Shown here: positions 19,999 through 28,525 of the stretch, one piece after another
Layout: the number at the start of each line of letters is the position of its first letter
Numbering within the stretch: the stretch's first letter is position 1
Source of the DNA: Bacillota bacterium
GTDB taxonomy: Bacteria; Bacillota; UBA4882; UBA8346
Assembly: GCA_023417475.1 (NCBI GenBank)
Contig: JAEZFP010000032.1
Coordinates: 62,001-126,000 of the forward strand
Length of the DNA stretch: 64,000 bases
Direction: 5' to 3'
The notes under the pieces: generated by a model
The model's input: the letters and a program-made list of their open reading frames with translations, nothing else
What the model was told of the DNA's origin: nothing
Databases searched by the model: none
Position numbers and translations under genes: made by a program

Positions 19999-20388
19999 AT
20001 GGAGATGATTACGATTTCAGCAACATTGGAAATGTTAATTGATGAAGCGGACCAATTGCTGGCGCAAGCGGAGAAGGAAGTGACAAAAAGTCTAAGCCGC
20101 AGTTGTCAATTGGTTAATCAAGGGGTTGGCAAACTATTACAAGCGTATCTAATCCTCAATGAAAAACGTCCCCCGGTGGGATTACGGGAACAGATCGAAC
20201 TATGCCTCGATCTTGAACCGGATTTTGTTTCAATCGAAGCGGAACTGGAATATCTAAGTACCGCCAATCCCGAAGCGATCAATGCCGAGGATTTGATTGA
20301 CACCGCCAATGAGGTTTGGGATTTCCTGACCGACTTGCTAAATCAAGACCAGGATTTTGATGACGCAGATCCGGAAGAACTCGATTAA
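19999..20388 (+). CDS. Small acidic helical protein, HEPN-like
   Basis: A 129-aa protein of all-helical character with a very acidic tail (DQDFDDADPEELD). The first ~85 residues, including a Lys/Gln-rich helix, VGKLLQAYLIL and LREQIELCLDLEP, have the look of a HEPN domain: a four-helix bundle with a first long helix ending near a conserved basic residue. The RNase motif Rx4-6H that marks toxic HEPN proteins is not visible, and no MNT nucleotidyltransferase partner is adjacent. The start is ATG 19999 or 20005. Assignment to HEPN is tentative. Confidence 0.5.
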   Translation: MEMITISATLEMLIDEADQLLAQAEKEVTKSLSRSCQLVNQGVGKLLQAYLILNEKRPPVGLREQIELCLDLEPDFVSIEAELEYLSTANPEAINAEDLIDTANEVWDFLTDLLNQDQDFDDADPEELD

Positions 20389-20492
20389 GACTTTGGTTCA
20401 ATATTGCAATATAATCAGGAATAAAATTCCAAAATTTGCAGGGAAATATTGGAATGTGACGAATGGTTTCAGAAAACGCCGGAGGGCTTTTG

Positions 20493-21668
20493 ATGAAACC
20501 ATTCCGATTTTTTTTATGGGTAGTTATTTTGCTTTTTTCGCAGTCCGTAACCGCTACTTTCCGGATGGAACAAATTGGTTATAATTTGGAGTGGTACGAG
20601 TCCGAACTGAAGAATCGTTTTCAATTTCAAGGTGAGGGAGATCTTCAGGACTTTAACTATGATCTAAAAGGCCGCTTTGATCTGCCAACCCTTGATTCCC
20701 GCTATTCATCCCTGGATTTTGGTTTTGGTCTCCCCAAATGGGATGAGAACCTTTCCTTACGATGTTCCTATCAATGGAGCGGACACTACCGGCTTACCAC
20801 CGAAGGAGTCGCTTATGGGTGGGAACCTTGGCGCAATCTGAAAATCGATCTGTCATGTTTACGGGGGGATCGCGAGGGAAGCTCGACAGACCGGGACGAC
20901 TGGCGTTATCAGATGGACTCCCAAAGCCTGGCGGTGAAATACACCGCGAAACCGTTTCGATACCGAGGCGAACTGACCCGGACCTTCCGCGATTATCAAT
21001 TCAAACCGGCTTACACCGCCACGCATTGGCGTTTGGAAGACAGTTTTCACTGGGAGATCCGGCCAGGGATCGACTTGGGAGTTATCTATCAAGAAGCGAG
21101 CGGGGATTACCCCGATGATCCGAATTTAAGAAATTCCTATTGGAAAAACAGTTACCGGGTTTTCGGCAACTTCAAGTTGCCCAAAAAACAGGCTCTTAGC
21201 TGGAGTTATCGCGAGTACTATTGGGAAAAAGCTTTTCAAACGTATCGGGACAAACAAACAATCGAGCTTGGCTGGAAAAACCCAAGTTCCGAGCGGACGA
21301 GTAACCAATTTAAGTTTGGTTATGCCAATCTGCAATACCACCCTTTGGATGGCAAGGAACTGATCACGCCGGAGGATGATTTTCTAAATCCCACCGAAGA
21401 TGATCTCAATAGCCGTCAAACGTTAATGCTGGGTTGGGAGTATCAACGAACGGGAAAAATCTATTCCTATTCGACGGATCTCTTTATCCGCAGGACCGAC
21501 TTTCGTTCTCCAAACAAGACCGATTTACTGGAATGGGGCGGGAGTTTCACTTTGAAGCGGGAATTTGATCCATGGGAAGTTGATTTGGCGTTATATCCGT
21601 TTGGAAATCTTGAGAATACCAAAGCGTTTTGCCGGTTTAAAATGGTTTATCGCTTTGACAGGACGTGA
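20493..21668 (+). CDS. Probable outer-membrane beta-barrel protein
   Basis: A 391-aa protein with a signal peptide (MKPFRFFLWVVILLFSQSVTA, likely cut after VTA) and a mature part built of many alternating aromatic/polar strands such as WRYQMDSQSLAVKYTAK, LSWSYREYYWEKAF and YSTDLFIRRTDF. This pattern, with few long hydrophobic helices and many Tyr/Trp/Arg residues, suggests a beta-barrel in an outer membrane. The last strand (FCRFKMVYRF) lies four residues from the C terminus, close to the usual aromatic end. ATG 20493 is chosen because GGAGGG lies just upstream. The family is not recognised and the pore function is unknown. Confidence 0.65.
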   Translation: MKPFRFFLWVVILLFSQSVTATFRMEQIGYNLEWYESELKNRFQFQGEGDLQDFNYDLKGRFDLPTLDSRYSSLDFGFGLPKWDENLSLRCSYQWSGHYRLTTEGVAYGWEPWRNLKIDLSCLRGDREGSSTDRDDWRYQMDSQSLAVKYTAKPFRYRGELTRTFRDYQFKPAYTATHWRLEDSFHWEIRPGIDLGVIYQEASGDYPDDPNLRNSYWKNSYRVFGNFKLPKKQALSWSYREYYWEKAFQTYRDKQTIELGWKNPSSERTSNQFKFGYANLQYHPLDGKELITPEDDFLNPTEDDLNSRQTLMLGWEYQRTGKIYSYSTDLFIRRTDFRSPNKTDLLEWGGSFTLKREFDPWEVDLALYPFGNLENTKAFCRFKMVYRFDRT

Positions 21669-21744
21669 GTATGTTGATTGGTTATGGCGCTTTGACACCT
21701 CATCCTCCAATCATGGTTCCGAACAAAAAATGAGTTGGAACGAG

Positions 21745-21812
21745 GCCACTGAAAACTGCTCGAAATAACATTGACCACGGTCAATCTTTCAGAGCGGCGG
21801 TTTTTCAGTGGC
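21745..21812. repeat. Nested inverted repeats after the barrel gene
   Basis: An outer pair GCCACTGAAAAC (21745-21756) / GTTTTTCAGTGGC (21800-21812) encloses an inner dyad TTGACC-AC-GGTCAA (21771-21784). The outer hairpin may end the barrel transcript; the inner palindrome looks more like a protein-binding site. Confidence 0.5.
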
Positions 21813-21969
21813 TTGGTTAGAACAGGCGCTTCGTAAATGGGTCTCAATCTTTGGACGACACTGCTATGTTAAATTCCGTATTTTCGCGTCGGCGGTATTG
21901 TTTTCCACTCCCGCCATGGTATAATTGAGAATTAATACTGGGTTACGCATAGGGCTTCAGGAGGTTGAG

Positions 21970-23616
21970 ATGAAGGTCACCATAGGACAGTTCAATCCGG
22001 TGGTCGGGGATATCCAGGGCAATGGCCACCGGATCCGTACGATATATCAACAATTGGCCGGGACAACCGACCTGATCGTCTTTCCCGAACTTGCTTTGGT
22101 AGGGTACCCGCCCAAGGATCTATTGGAGAAGGAATGGTTTCTGGACGAAGCCGAACGAGCCGTGGCTGCGCTGGCGGAATTTACGGCGCAATTTCCGGAG
22201 ACCGGATTGTTGGTCGGAGTCCCGCTGCGCAATAACAGTACGACCGGTAAAGGGCTTGCCAATGCCGCAGTCTTGCTTTATCAGGGGAAAGTACTTTTTC
22301 GCCAGGACAAATCGTTATTACCAACCTATGATGTGTTTGATGAAGCGCGTCATTTTGACCCGGCCGAACAATTGCGAGTGGTTGAGTTTAAAGACGAAAC
22401 GTTGGGGATCTCCATCTGTGAAGATGTTTGGAACGATCCGGATTTTTGGCCGCAACCCTTGATTTATCAGTTTGACCCCATTCAAGAGCTGGCTAAACAA
22501 GGCGCAACGTTACTGATTAATATTTCCGCCTCACCATTTCACATGGGCAAAGACGAACTTCGTTTTCAAGTGGTGCAAAATCACGCCCGGAAATTAAAGT
22601 TGCCGTTTATCTTTGTCAACCAAGTGGGGAGCAACGACGAACTGATCTTTGACGGCGGCAGCATGTTTTTTGACCGGGACGGTCAGGCGGTAATCAGCGG
22701 GGAATTTTTCACCGAACAGACGGTGACGGTCGATACCAAAGCGCAGGGAAGTTCCGATCCCTATCAACCATTGGTTAAAGTGGCTGCGATCTATGAAGCG
22801 TTGGTGTTGGGAGTTCGCGACTACCTGGCGAAGTGCGGGTTTAAACGCGCGGTGATCGGTCTTTCCGGCGGGATTGACTCGGCGTTGACCGCTTGCCTGG
22901 CGGTGGCGGCGTTGGGACGGGAAAATGTGTTGGGAATCACCATGCCGTCGCCCTATTCGTCGGGCGGCAGCGTGGACGACTCCAAAACGTTGGCCGCCAA
23001 TTTGGGGATTGAATGCAAAGAGATTGGGATCAGCAACATCTATCAGGCATATTTGCATACCCTGGAGGAACATTTCACCGGGATGCAAGCTGACGTCACC
23101 GAGGAAAACATTCAAGCGCGGATTCGCGGCAACATTCTGATGGCTTTTTCCAATAAATACGGCTATTTGGCGCTTTCCACCGGCAACAAAAGCGAGTTGG
23201 CGGTCGGTTATTGCACCCTATACGGCGATATGAGCGGTGGCTTGAGCGTCATTTCCGACGTGCCGAAGACACTGGTTTATCAATTGGCGGAGTATGTTAA
23301 CCGGCAAGGCGAGTTGATTCCCCGGGCGATCATCAACAAAGCGCCTTCAGCGGAGCTGCGGCCGGACCAGAAAGACCAGGATTCGTTACCGCCGTATCCG
23401 GTTTTGGATGCGATTCTCCAGGCGTATATCGAAGAAGGCAATTCCGCCGAACAAATTATTGCGCAAGGATTCGCGGCCGAAACGGTTTTCTGGGTAATCA
23501 AGACGGTGGACCGCAATGAATACAAGCGACGCCAGGCCGCCCCGGGTTTGAAAGTGACTTCCAAAGCCTTTGGGGTAGGGCGGAGAATGCCGGTGGCCAA
23601 ACGTCTTCAGTATTAA
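21970..23616 (+). CDS. nadE: Glutamine-dependent NAD+ synthetase
   Basis: A two-domain enzyme of 548 aa that makes NAD+ from nicotinic acid adenine dinucleotide, ATP and glutamine. The N-terminal nitrilase-like domain (about 1-265) has the Glu/Lys/Cys triad context: FPELALVGYP (Glu), QDKSLLPTYDVFDE (Lys) and ISICEDVWND (Cys). The C-terminal synthetase domain has the PP-loop GLSGGIDSALTA and the TGNKSELAVGYCTLYGDM segment. ATG 21970 is preferred over the longer frame because GGAGGTTGAG sits immediately upstream. It appears to be a single-gene unit, with a hairpin following at 23639-23678. Confidence 0.95.
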   Translation: MKVTIGQFNPVVGDIQGNGHRIRTIYQQLAGTTDLIVFPELALVGYPPKDLLEKEWFLDEAERAVAALAEFTAQFPETGLLVGVPLRNNSTTGKGLANAAVLLYQGKVLFRQDKSLLPTYDVFDEARHFDPAEQLRVVEFKDETLGISICEDVWNDPDFWPQPLIYQFDPIQELAKQGATLLINISASPFHMGKDELRFQVVQNHARKLKLPFIFVNQVGSNDELIFDGGSMFFDRDGQAVISGEFFTEQTVTVDTKAQGSSDPYQPLVKVAAIYEALVLGVRDYLAKCGFKRAVIGLSGGIDSALTACLAVAALGRENVLGITMPSPYSSGGSVDDSKTLAANLGIECKEIGISNIYQAYLHTLEEHFTGMQADVTEENIQARIRGNILMAFSNKYGYLALSTGNKSELAVGYCTLYGDMSGGLSVISDVPKTLVYQLAEYVNRQGELIPRAIINKAPSAELRPDQKDQDSLPPYPVLDAILQAYIEEGNSAEQIIAQGFAAETVFWVIKTVDRNEYKRRQAAPGLKVTSKAFGVGRRMPVAKRLQY

Positions 23617-23638
23617 TAATAACAGGTTAACAACGGCT

Positions 23639-23678
23639 GTTTTTTGGAGATTTCCCCCAAAAACGGCTTTTTATTTTT
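23639..23678 (+). terminator. Probable terminator of nadE
   Basis: A T-rich arm ending in GG (23639-23648) pairs with CCAAAAAC (23658-23665), followed by GGCTTTTTATTTTT. The stem is A/T-rich, so confidence is moderate. Confidence 0.5.
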
Positions 23679-23871
23679 CCGCCAATTGGCTAAAAGCGAA
23701 CGGTCGTTTCGTCAATTTTTGACCATTTTTTAAAAAGAGGTTAATACGTTTGTTTCTTATCAATTACAGAAGGAAAAAATGACGCGTTGGTGTATTCCTT
23801 TTTATAAGATCAAATTTATTAGGCAATTAAGGCGATTGGATACCGATTGACAATACAGCGTGGAGGATAAG

Positions 23872-24531
23872 ATGGCTGAGGCAGCAAGCGGCAACATCAA
23901 AACCATTTTTTTCGATGCGGGAGGCGTTTTGTTTGTGACAAAACGAAAACGCATGGAACGGATTGGACAGATTTTACGGGCCCGAGGCTATAGCGAAGCT
24001 CAGATTGCCGGAGGTTTTGCGAAAGCGGAAGAGTTTTATCAGGAATACCGGCGGAGCAATCGCTGGATTAGTACTTGGGACGAAGAAGACACCTATTGGC
24101 ACCGTTATTACGGGAGCATTGCCTGTACCGTCAATCCCCGTGATTGGGATTTGGATCAGGAACTGTTCCATCTGACCCATTATGCCCGGCACTGCGAGGT
24201 ATTTCCCGAAGTTCCGGGGGTGCTGGAACAACTTGCCTCCCAATATGAATTGGCGGTGATCTCCAATGCTTTGCCCAGTTTAGATTGGGTATTTGATCTT
24301 TTGGACCTCCGGAAGTACTTTAAAGGAATCTTTTTATCGGCCAAAATCGGCGTCTCCAAACCCGACGCCAAGATCTTTCAATACGCATTGCAACAAATGG
24401 ACGTCGCACCGGAGAAGGCGCTTTATATCGACGATAAACTTGAACATGTCGTGGCCGCCCAAAATTTGGGGATCAACGGCTTTCACTTACAACGGTCTGA
24501 AACCGATTTAACGGCGTTGTTGCGACGTTAA
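23872..24531 (+). CDS. HAD superfamily hydrolase (subfamily IA)
   Basis: A 219-aa haloacid dehalogenase-like hydrolase, probably a phosphatase acting on a small phosphorylated metabolite. Motif I is FFDAGGVLF (nucleophile Asp, with Gly where many phosphatases have the second Asp), motif II is VISNA, motif III has the Lys in SAKIGVSKPD and motif IV is LYIDDKLEHV. A helical cap lies between motifs I and II. ATG 23872 is chosen because GGAGGATAAG directly precedes it. The replaced second Asp also occurs in the YihX group and in true dehalogenases, so the reaction is open. Confidence 0.85.
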   Translation: MAEAASGNIKTIFFDAGGVLFVTKRKRMERIGQILRARGYSEAQIAGGFAKAEEFYQEYRRSNRWISTWDEEDTYWHRYYGSIACTVNPRDWDLDQELFHLTHYARHCEVFPEVPGVLEQLASQYELAVISNALPSLDWVFDLLDLRKYFKGIFLSAKIGVSKPDAKIFQYALQQMDVAPEKALYIDDKLEHVVAAQNLGINGFHLQRSETDLTALLRR

Positions 24532-24640
24532 ATTCCCGTTCGTAAGCGAATGCTAACGGGGCGCGGTCCTTACGTTTGTATTTGGCAGCGCATGGCGTTG
24601 CAGGGTTAATTTCCAGCACCAATTGGCGGGAGGGAATTTC

Positions 24641-25162
24641 ATGATTTTATCGGGGCGGGAGATCCAAAAGAAACTGGGACAAGAGATTATTATTGAACCG
24701 TTTGCGGAACAACAGTTAAATCCGAACAGTTACAACTTGCGGCTCCATAACGAACTGTTGGTGTATGAGAACTTGACCTTGGATATGAAACAGCCCAATT
24801 CCACCCGGAGTTTGGGGATTCCACCGGAAGGGCTGGTTTTGGAGACCGGTCGGTTGTATTTGGGCCGGACGCTGGAATATACCGCCACCAAAGGGTATGT
24901 GCCGATGTTGGAGGGGCGTTCTTCCATCGGCCGGCTGGGGTTGTTCATTCATGTCACCGCCGGCTTTGGCGATGTGGGTTTTCAAGGTTTTTGGACCTTG
25001 GAGATCTTTTGTATTCAACCGATCCGAATTTACGCGGGAGTGGAGATTTGCCAGATCTATTATCATGCCATCGAAGGTGATTACGATTGCTACCATAGCG
25101 GCAAATATCAAAACAATTCCGGAATTCAGCCCAGTCTGTTATATAAAGACTTTGAAAAATAA
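24641..25162 (+). CDS. dcd: dCTP deaminase
   Basis: A 173-aa trimeric dUTPase-superfamily enzyme that deaminates dCTP to dUTP for thymidylate synthesis. Conserved elements are the N-terminal ILSGREIQ, the substrate loop GRSSIGRLGLFIHVTAGF and the following WTLEI, whose Glu corresponds to the catalytic residue of the family. Whether it is monofunctional or a bifunctional deaminase/dUTPase cannot be decided by eye. ATG 24641 follows GGGAGGG. A strong terminator lies 40 bases downstream. Confidence 0.92.
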   Translation: MILSGREIQKKLGQEIIIEPFAEQQLNPNSYNLRLHNELLVYENLTLDMKQPNSTRSLGIPPEGLVLETGRLYLGRTLEYTATKGYVPMLEGRSSIGRLGLFIHVTAGFGDVGFQGFWTLEIFCIQPIRIYAGVEICQIYYHAIEGDYDCYHSGKYQNNSGIQPSLLYKDFEK

Positions 25163-25202
25163 ACGTTTTCTTTGATATATTTTTGACAGGTTTGTCATAA
25201 TC

Positions 25203-25226
25203 ATAGGCCGAAAGGCCTATTTTTTT
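25203..25226 (+). terminator. Strong terminator after dcd
   Basis: ATAGGCC (25203-25209), loop GAAA, GGCCTAT (25214-25220) and seven T residues. Confidence 0.95.
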
Positions 25227-25359
25227 ATGCCCCCGCTCCGGTTACGTCTGATTCCGCTTCTGAATAAACTGCTCTTAGTATGCTTTGAACCTAAAACGGG
25301 CCGGAACGATTATTTATTTTACGGCAATCAATTTAATGACTTTTGTCACGGGGGTTCCA

Positions 25360-25368
25360 CATATATTG
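25360..25368 (+). promoter_or_regulatory. Possible sporulation-type -10 element upstream of prkA
   Basis: CATATATTG lies 29 bases before the prkA ATG. It resembles the CATA-type -10 used by the mother-cell sigma factors SigE and SigK; prkA and yhbH are SigE-dependent in Bacillus subtilis. The -35 region is not clear. Confidence 0.3.
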
Positions 25369-25396
25369 TAAGGAGTGACAGTTTGGAGGGGAAACA

Positions 25397-27328
25397 ATGG
25401 GATCACATGAGATTTCCGAGTTGATTCAGAAGGATCGCTCAGAGCGCAAACACCAACACTTTGAAGGTACTTTTCTTGAATATCTTGAGATCGTCAAAGC
25501 AAACCCGGAGATCGTCCAACTGGCCCACCAGCGAATTTACGATCTGATGATCAAGGCTGGGGTTGAGGTATTAAAGACGGAAGAAAATCCCCGTTTACGG
25601 CGGATCTATGGGAACGAAATCATCAAAAAGTATCCCTTTTTCGCAGATAACTTTTATGGAATCGACCAAACCATGATGAAAATCGTCCGTTATTTCCATG
25701 CGGCGGCGATGCAAGGGGAAGAATCCCGACAAGTGCTTTATCTGGTCGGCCCGGTTGGGGCGGGGAAATCGTCGATCATGGAACATTTAAAGCGGGCTTT
25801 GGAAGCGGCCAATCCCATTTATGCGATTAAAGGTTGCCCGATGCGCGAGGAACCGTTGCATTTGGTGCCGAAACACTTGCGCGCGGAGTTCGAAAAACTA
25901 CTCCAAATTCATATTGAGGGCGATCTTTGCCCGATCTGCCGCTACCGTTTGAAAAATGAACTGAATGGCGAATATGAAAAGATGTCCATTGAGACAGTGG
26001 AGTTTTCGATCCGTTCCCGGAAGGGGGTCGGGGTGGTGGCCCCGGTCGACCCCAATAACCAGGATACCTCGGTGTTGATCGGCTCGGTCGATATCTCCAA
26101 GATGGACCTTTACCCGGAAGACGATCCCCGGGTGCTCTCGCTGAATGGCGCTTTTAATGTGGGGAATCGCGGAATTGTCGAGTTTATCGAAGTATTTAAA
26201 AATGAGATCGAATATTTGCACACCATGATCACCGCCACCCAGGAAAAATCAATTCCTTCGCCGGGTAAAGGATCAATGATCTATTTTGACGGGGTGATCT
26301 TGGCTCATTCCAACGAGGCCGAATGGAATAAATTCAAATCCGACCACACTAACGAAGCGATTTTGGACCGGATTGTCAAGGTTGAGGTGCCGTATTGTCT
26401 GGAATTGAACGAGGAGATCAAAATCTATCAAAAACTCCTCAAGACCAGCAATTTTAATGCTCACATCGCACCGCACACCATTGAGATTGCGTCGATGTTC
26501 GCGATCCTGACCCGATTGACAGCGTCGGCTAAAGTCGATCCATTGACCAAATTGAAGATTTATAACGGCGATGAGATCTTGGAACATGGCAATGTCAAAC
26601 GGGTGGACATCGTCGAGCTTCATGAAGAAGCGACCAACCGCGAAGGTATGACCGGAATTTCGACCCGTTTCATCATGAAGACGTTGGACATCGCCTTGGC
26701 GGAATCGGAAAGCAATTGTATCAACCCGTTGGCCATCCTGGAGATGTTGCTGAAATCCGTCAAAGAGATGTCGATTCCCGAGGATGAGCGCAAACGGTAT
26801 CTGGCGTTTATCCAGGATGTTTTGAAGAAGGAGTACCATAAGGTTCTGGAGATCGAAGTGACCAAAGCCTTTATTCACGGTTATCAGGAGCAGGCGCAGG
26901 ATCTTTTCAATAATTATCTGGATCATGCCGAGGCTTACGCCAACCGCACTAAACTGAAAGACCGCAATACCGGCGAAGAACTTGAGCCCGACGAACGTTT
27001 CCTGCAGTCAATCGAGGAACAGATCGGGATTACCGGGACCGCCGCCAAAGGATTCCGCCAGGATGTCACGGCGTATATGTTTTTTGTGTTGCGGAACGGC
27101 GGGAAGTTGGACTATAACAGCTATGAGCCGTTAAAAGCGGCGATTGAGAAGAAATTGACCGCTTCGGTCCGTGAACTGTCGCGAGTGATTACCCAAGCGA
27201 AAGTTCGCGATAAAGACCAAAATGAGAAATACAGCTCGATGGTGGCCGAGATGAAACGGAACGGTTACTGCGATCATTGTTGCAATGTGATTCTGAAATA
27301 CGCCGCCAACAATCTTTGGAAGGATTAA
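25397..27328 (+). CDS. prkA: PrkA family AAA+ serine protein kinase
   Basis: A 643-aa protein matching full-length PrkA. The N-terminal PrkA AAA+ domain has Walker A GPVGAGKS (about residues 118-125) and an unusual CPMREEPLHL segment. A Cys pair (LCPICRY) is present mid-protein, and the C-terminal half contains the kinase-like region ending in a Cys/His cluster (CDHCCNVILKYA). PrkA acts in sporulation in Bacillus and in stress and stationary phase in enterics; recent work on B. subtilis also reports protease activity. SD TTGGAGGGG precedes ATG 25397. It is co-oriented with yhbH and spoVR, the conserved three-gene block. Confidence 0.95.
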   Translation: MGSHEISELIQKDRSERKHQHFEGTFLEYLEIVKANPEIVQLAHQRIYDLMIKAGVEVLKTEENPRLRRIYGNEIIKKYPFFADNFYGIDQTMMKIVRYFHAAAMQGEESRQVLYLVGPVGAGKSSIMEHLKRALEAANPIYAIKGCPMREEPLHLVPKHLRAEFEKLLQIHIEGDLCPICRYRLKNELNGEYEKMSIETVEFSIRSRKGVGVVAPVDPNNQDTSVLIGSVDISKMDLYPEDDPRVLSLNGAFNVGNRGIVEFIEVFKNEIEYLHTMITATQEKSIPSPGKGSMIYFDGVILAHSNEAEWNKFKSDHTNEAILDRIVKVEVPYCLELNEEIKIYQKLLKTSNFNAHIAPHTIEIASMFAILTRLTASAKVDPLTKLKIYNGDEILEHGNVKRVDIVELHEEATNREGMTGISTRFIMKTLDIALAESESNCINPLAILEMLLKSVKEMSIPEDERKRYLAFIQDVLKKEYHKVLEIEVTKAFIHGYQEQAQDLFNNYLDHAEAYANRTKLKDRNTGEELEPDERFLQSIEEQIGITGTAAKGFRQDVTAYMFFVLRNGGKLDYNSYEPLKAAIEKKLTASVRELSRVITQAKVRDKDQNEKYSSMVAEMKRNGYCDHCCNVILKYAANNLWKD

Positions 27329-27343
27329 CGGGGAGGGCGAGCC

Positions 27344-28525
27344 ATGGCGATCTTCCGTGAGTCGATCGGGGATGCCGGGCGCTCCGCCGAAGACCGGCGG
27401 CGCCACCGGCAACTGGTTGAGGAATCGATCAAAAAAAATATCGGCAAAATCATCGCCGAAGAGAGCATCATCGGTCAAAGCGGCCAGAAAAAGATTAAAA
27501 TTCCCATTCGGGGCTTGCGCGAGTACCAGTTTATCTATGGGAAAAACGGCTCCGGGATTGGGACCGGCACCGGCGAGGAAGAGCGGGGCGATATTATCGG
27601 CAAAGGCCAGCCCCAAGACGGTCAGGGCGATCAGGGTCCCGGCCGCGAAGCGGGGGACGACGTCTATGAGACCGAGATCACCTTGGAAGAACTGATCAAC
27701 TACTTATTTGACGACTTAAACCTGCCCTTTATGGAACGGAAAAAATTATCCCGGATCGAGACGGTCGTCAAACACCGTTTTTTAGGTTACCAACGCAAAG
27801 GCGCGCCGCCGCGTTTAGCCAAAAAACGGGCGGTGATTGAAAAAATTAAACGCCATCAAGGGTTGAAACGGGCCGAACCCGACGTCCCGGCGGGAGCGGA
27901 ACAACCCGTTCCCGAGGTTGATGCCGAAAAACGGTTTCCCTTCCGGGAAGAGGACTTGCGTTTTCGTCGGGTGCGAGAGGAACGCAAACCGGAGTCCAAC
28001 GCGGTGGTGATCTGTATCATGGACACCTCCGGTTCCATGGACCAGACCAAGAAGTATTTGGCCCGCAGCTTCTACTTTCTGTTATATCAATTTATCCGTT
28101 TGAAATACGCCACTGTGGAGATCGTGTTTGTAGCGCATACCACTGAAGCCGTGGAGGTTAACGAGACCGAGTTTTTCCATAAGGGCGAGTCGGGCGGTAC
28201 CTTTATCAGCAGCGGGTATGAAAAAGCCCTCCAGATCATCAACGAGCGGTATCCGCCCGTCAACTGGAATATCTATGCGTTTCACTGCAGCGACGGCGAT
28301 AATTGGGATGAGGACAATCAAAAGGCCGTCGAGTTCGGGAAGAAACTTTGTCAAGTCTGCAATTTGTTTGGCTATGGTGAAGTCTTGACCAATAGCCATA
28401 CGATTCGGCAGTTATTCCGCGATGAGATCAAGGAGCCCAATTTCGCGTTGGTGTCAATCGGATCGCGGGAGGATATTTGGCCGGCTTTGCGGCATTTATT
28501 GTCCAGGGAGGACCCTCATGAGTGA
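27344..28525 (+). CDS. yhbH: Sporulation protein YhbH (DUF444, VWA-like)
   Basis: A 393-aa DUF444 protein (YhbH in Bacillus, YeaH in E. coli). The N terminus is basic and low-complexity with a Gly-rich stretch (GIGTGTGEEERG). The C-terminal half is von Willebrand factor A-like, with the metal-ion-dependent adhesion motif in MDTSGSMDQ (DxSxS) and a later HTTEAVEV strand. It works with PrkA and SpoVR in an undefined complex needed for normal sporulation or stress survival. It begins 16 bases after prkA behind GGGGAGGG, and its end overlaps the start of spoVR by eight bases. Confidence 0.95.
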   Translation: MAIFRESIGDAGRSAEDRRRHRQLVEESIKKNIGKIIAEESIIGQSGQKKIKIPIRGLREYQFIYGKNGSGIGTGTGEEERGDIIGKGQPQDGQGDQGPGREAGDDVYETEITLEELINYLFDDLNLPFMERKKLSRIETVVKHRFLGYQRKGAPPRLAKKRAVIEKIKRHQGLKRAEPDVPAGAEQPVPEVDAEKRFPFREEDLRFRRVREERKPESNAVVICIMDTSGSMDQTKKYLARSFYFLLYQFIRLKYATVEIVFVAHTTEAVEVNETEFFHKGESGGTFISSGYEKALQIINERYPPVNWNIYAFHCSDGDNWDEDNQKAVEFGKKLCQVCNLFGYGEVLTNSHTIRQLFRDEIKEPNFALVSIGSREDIWPALRHLLSREDPHE

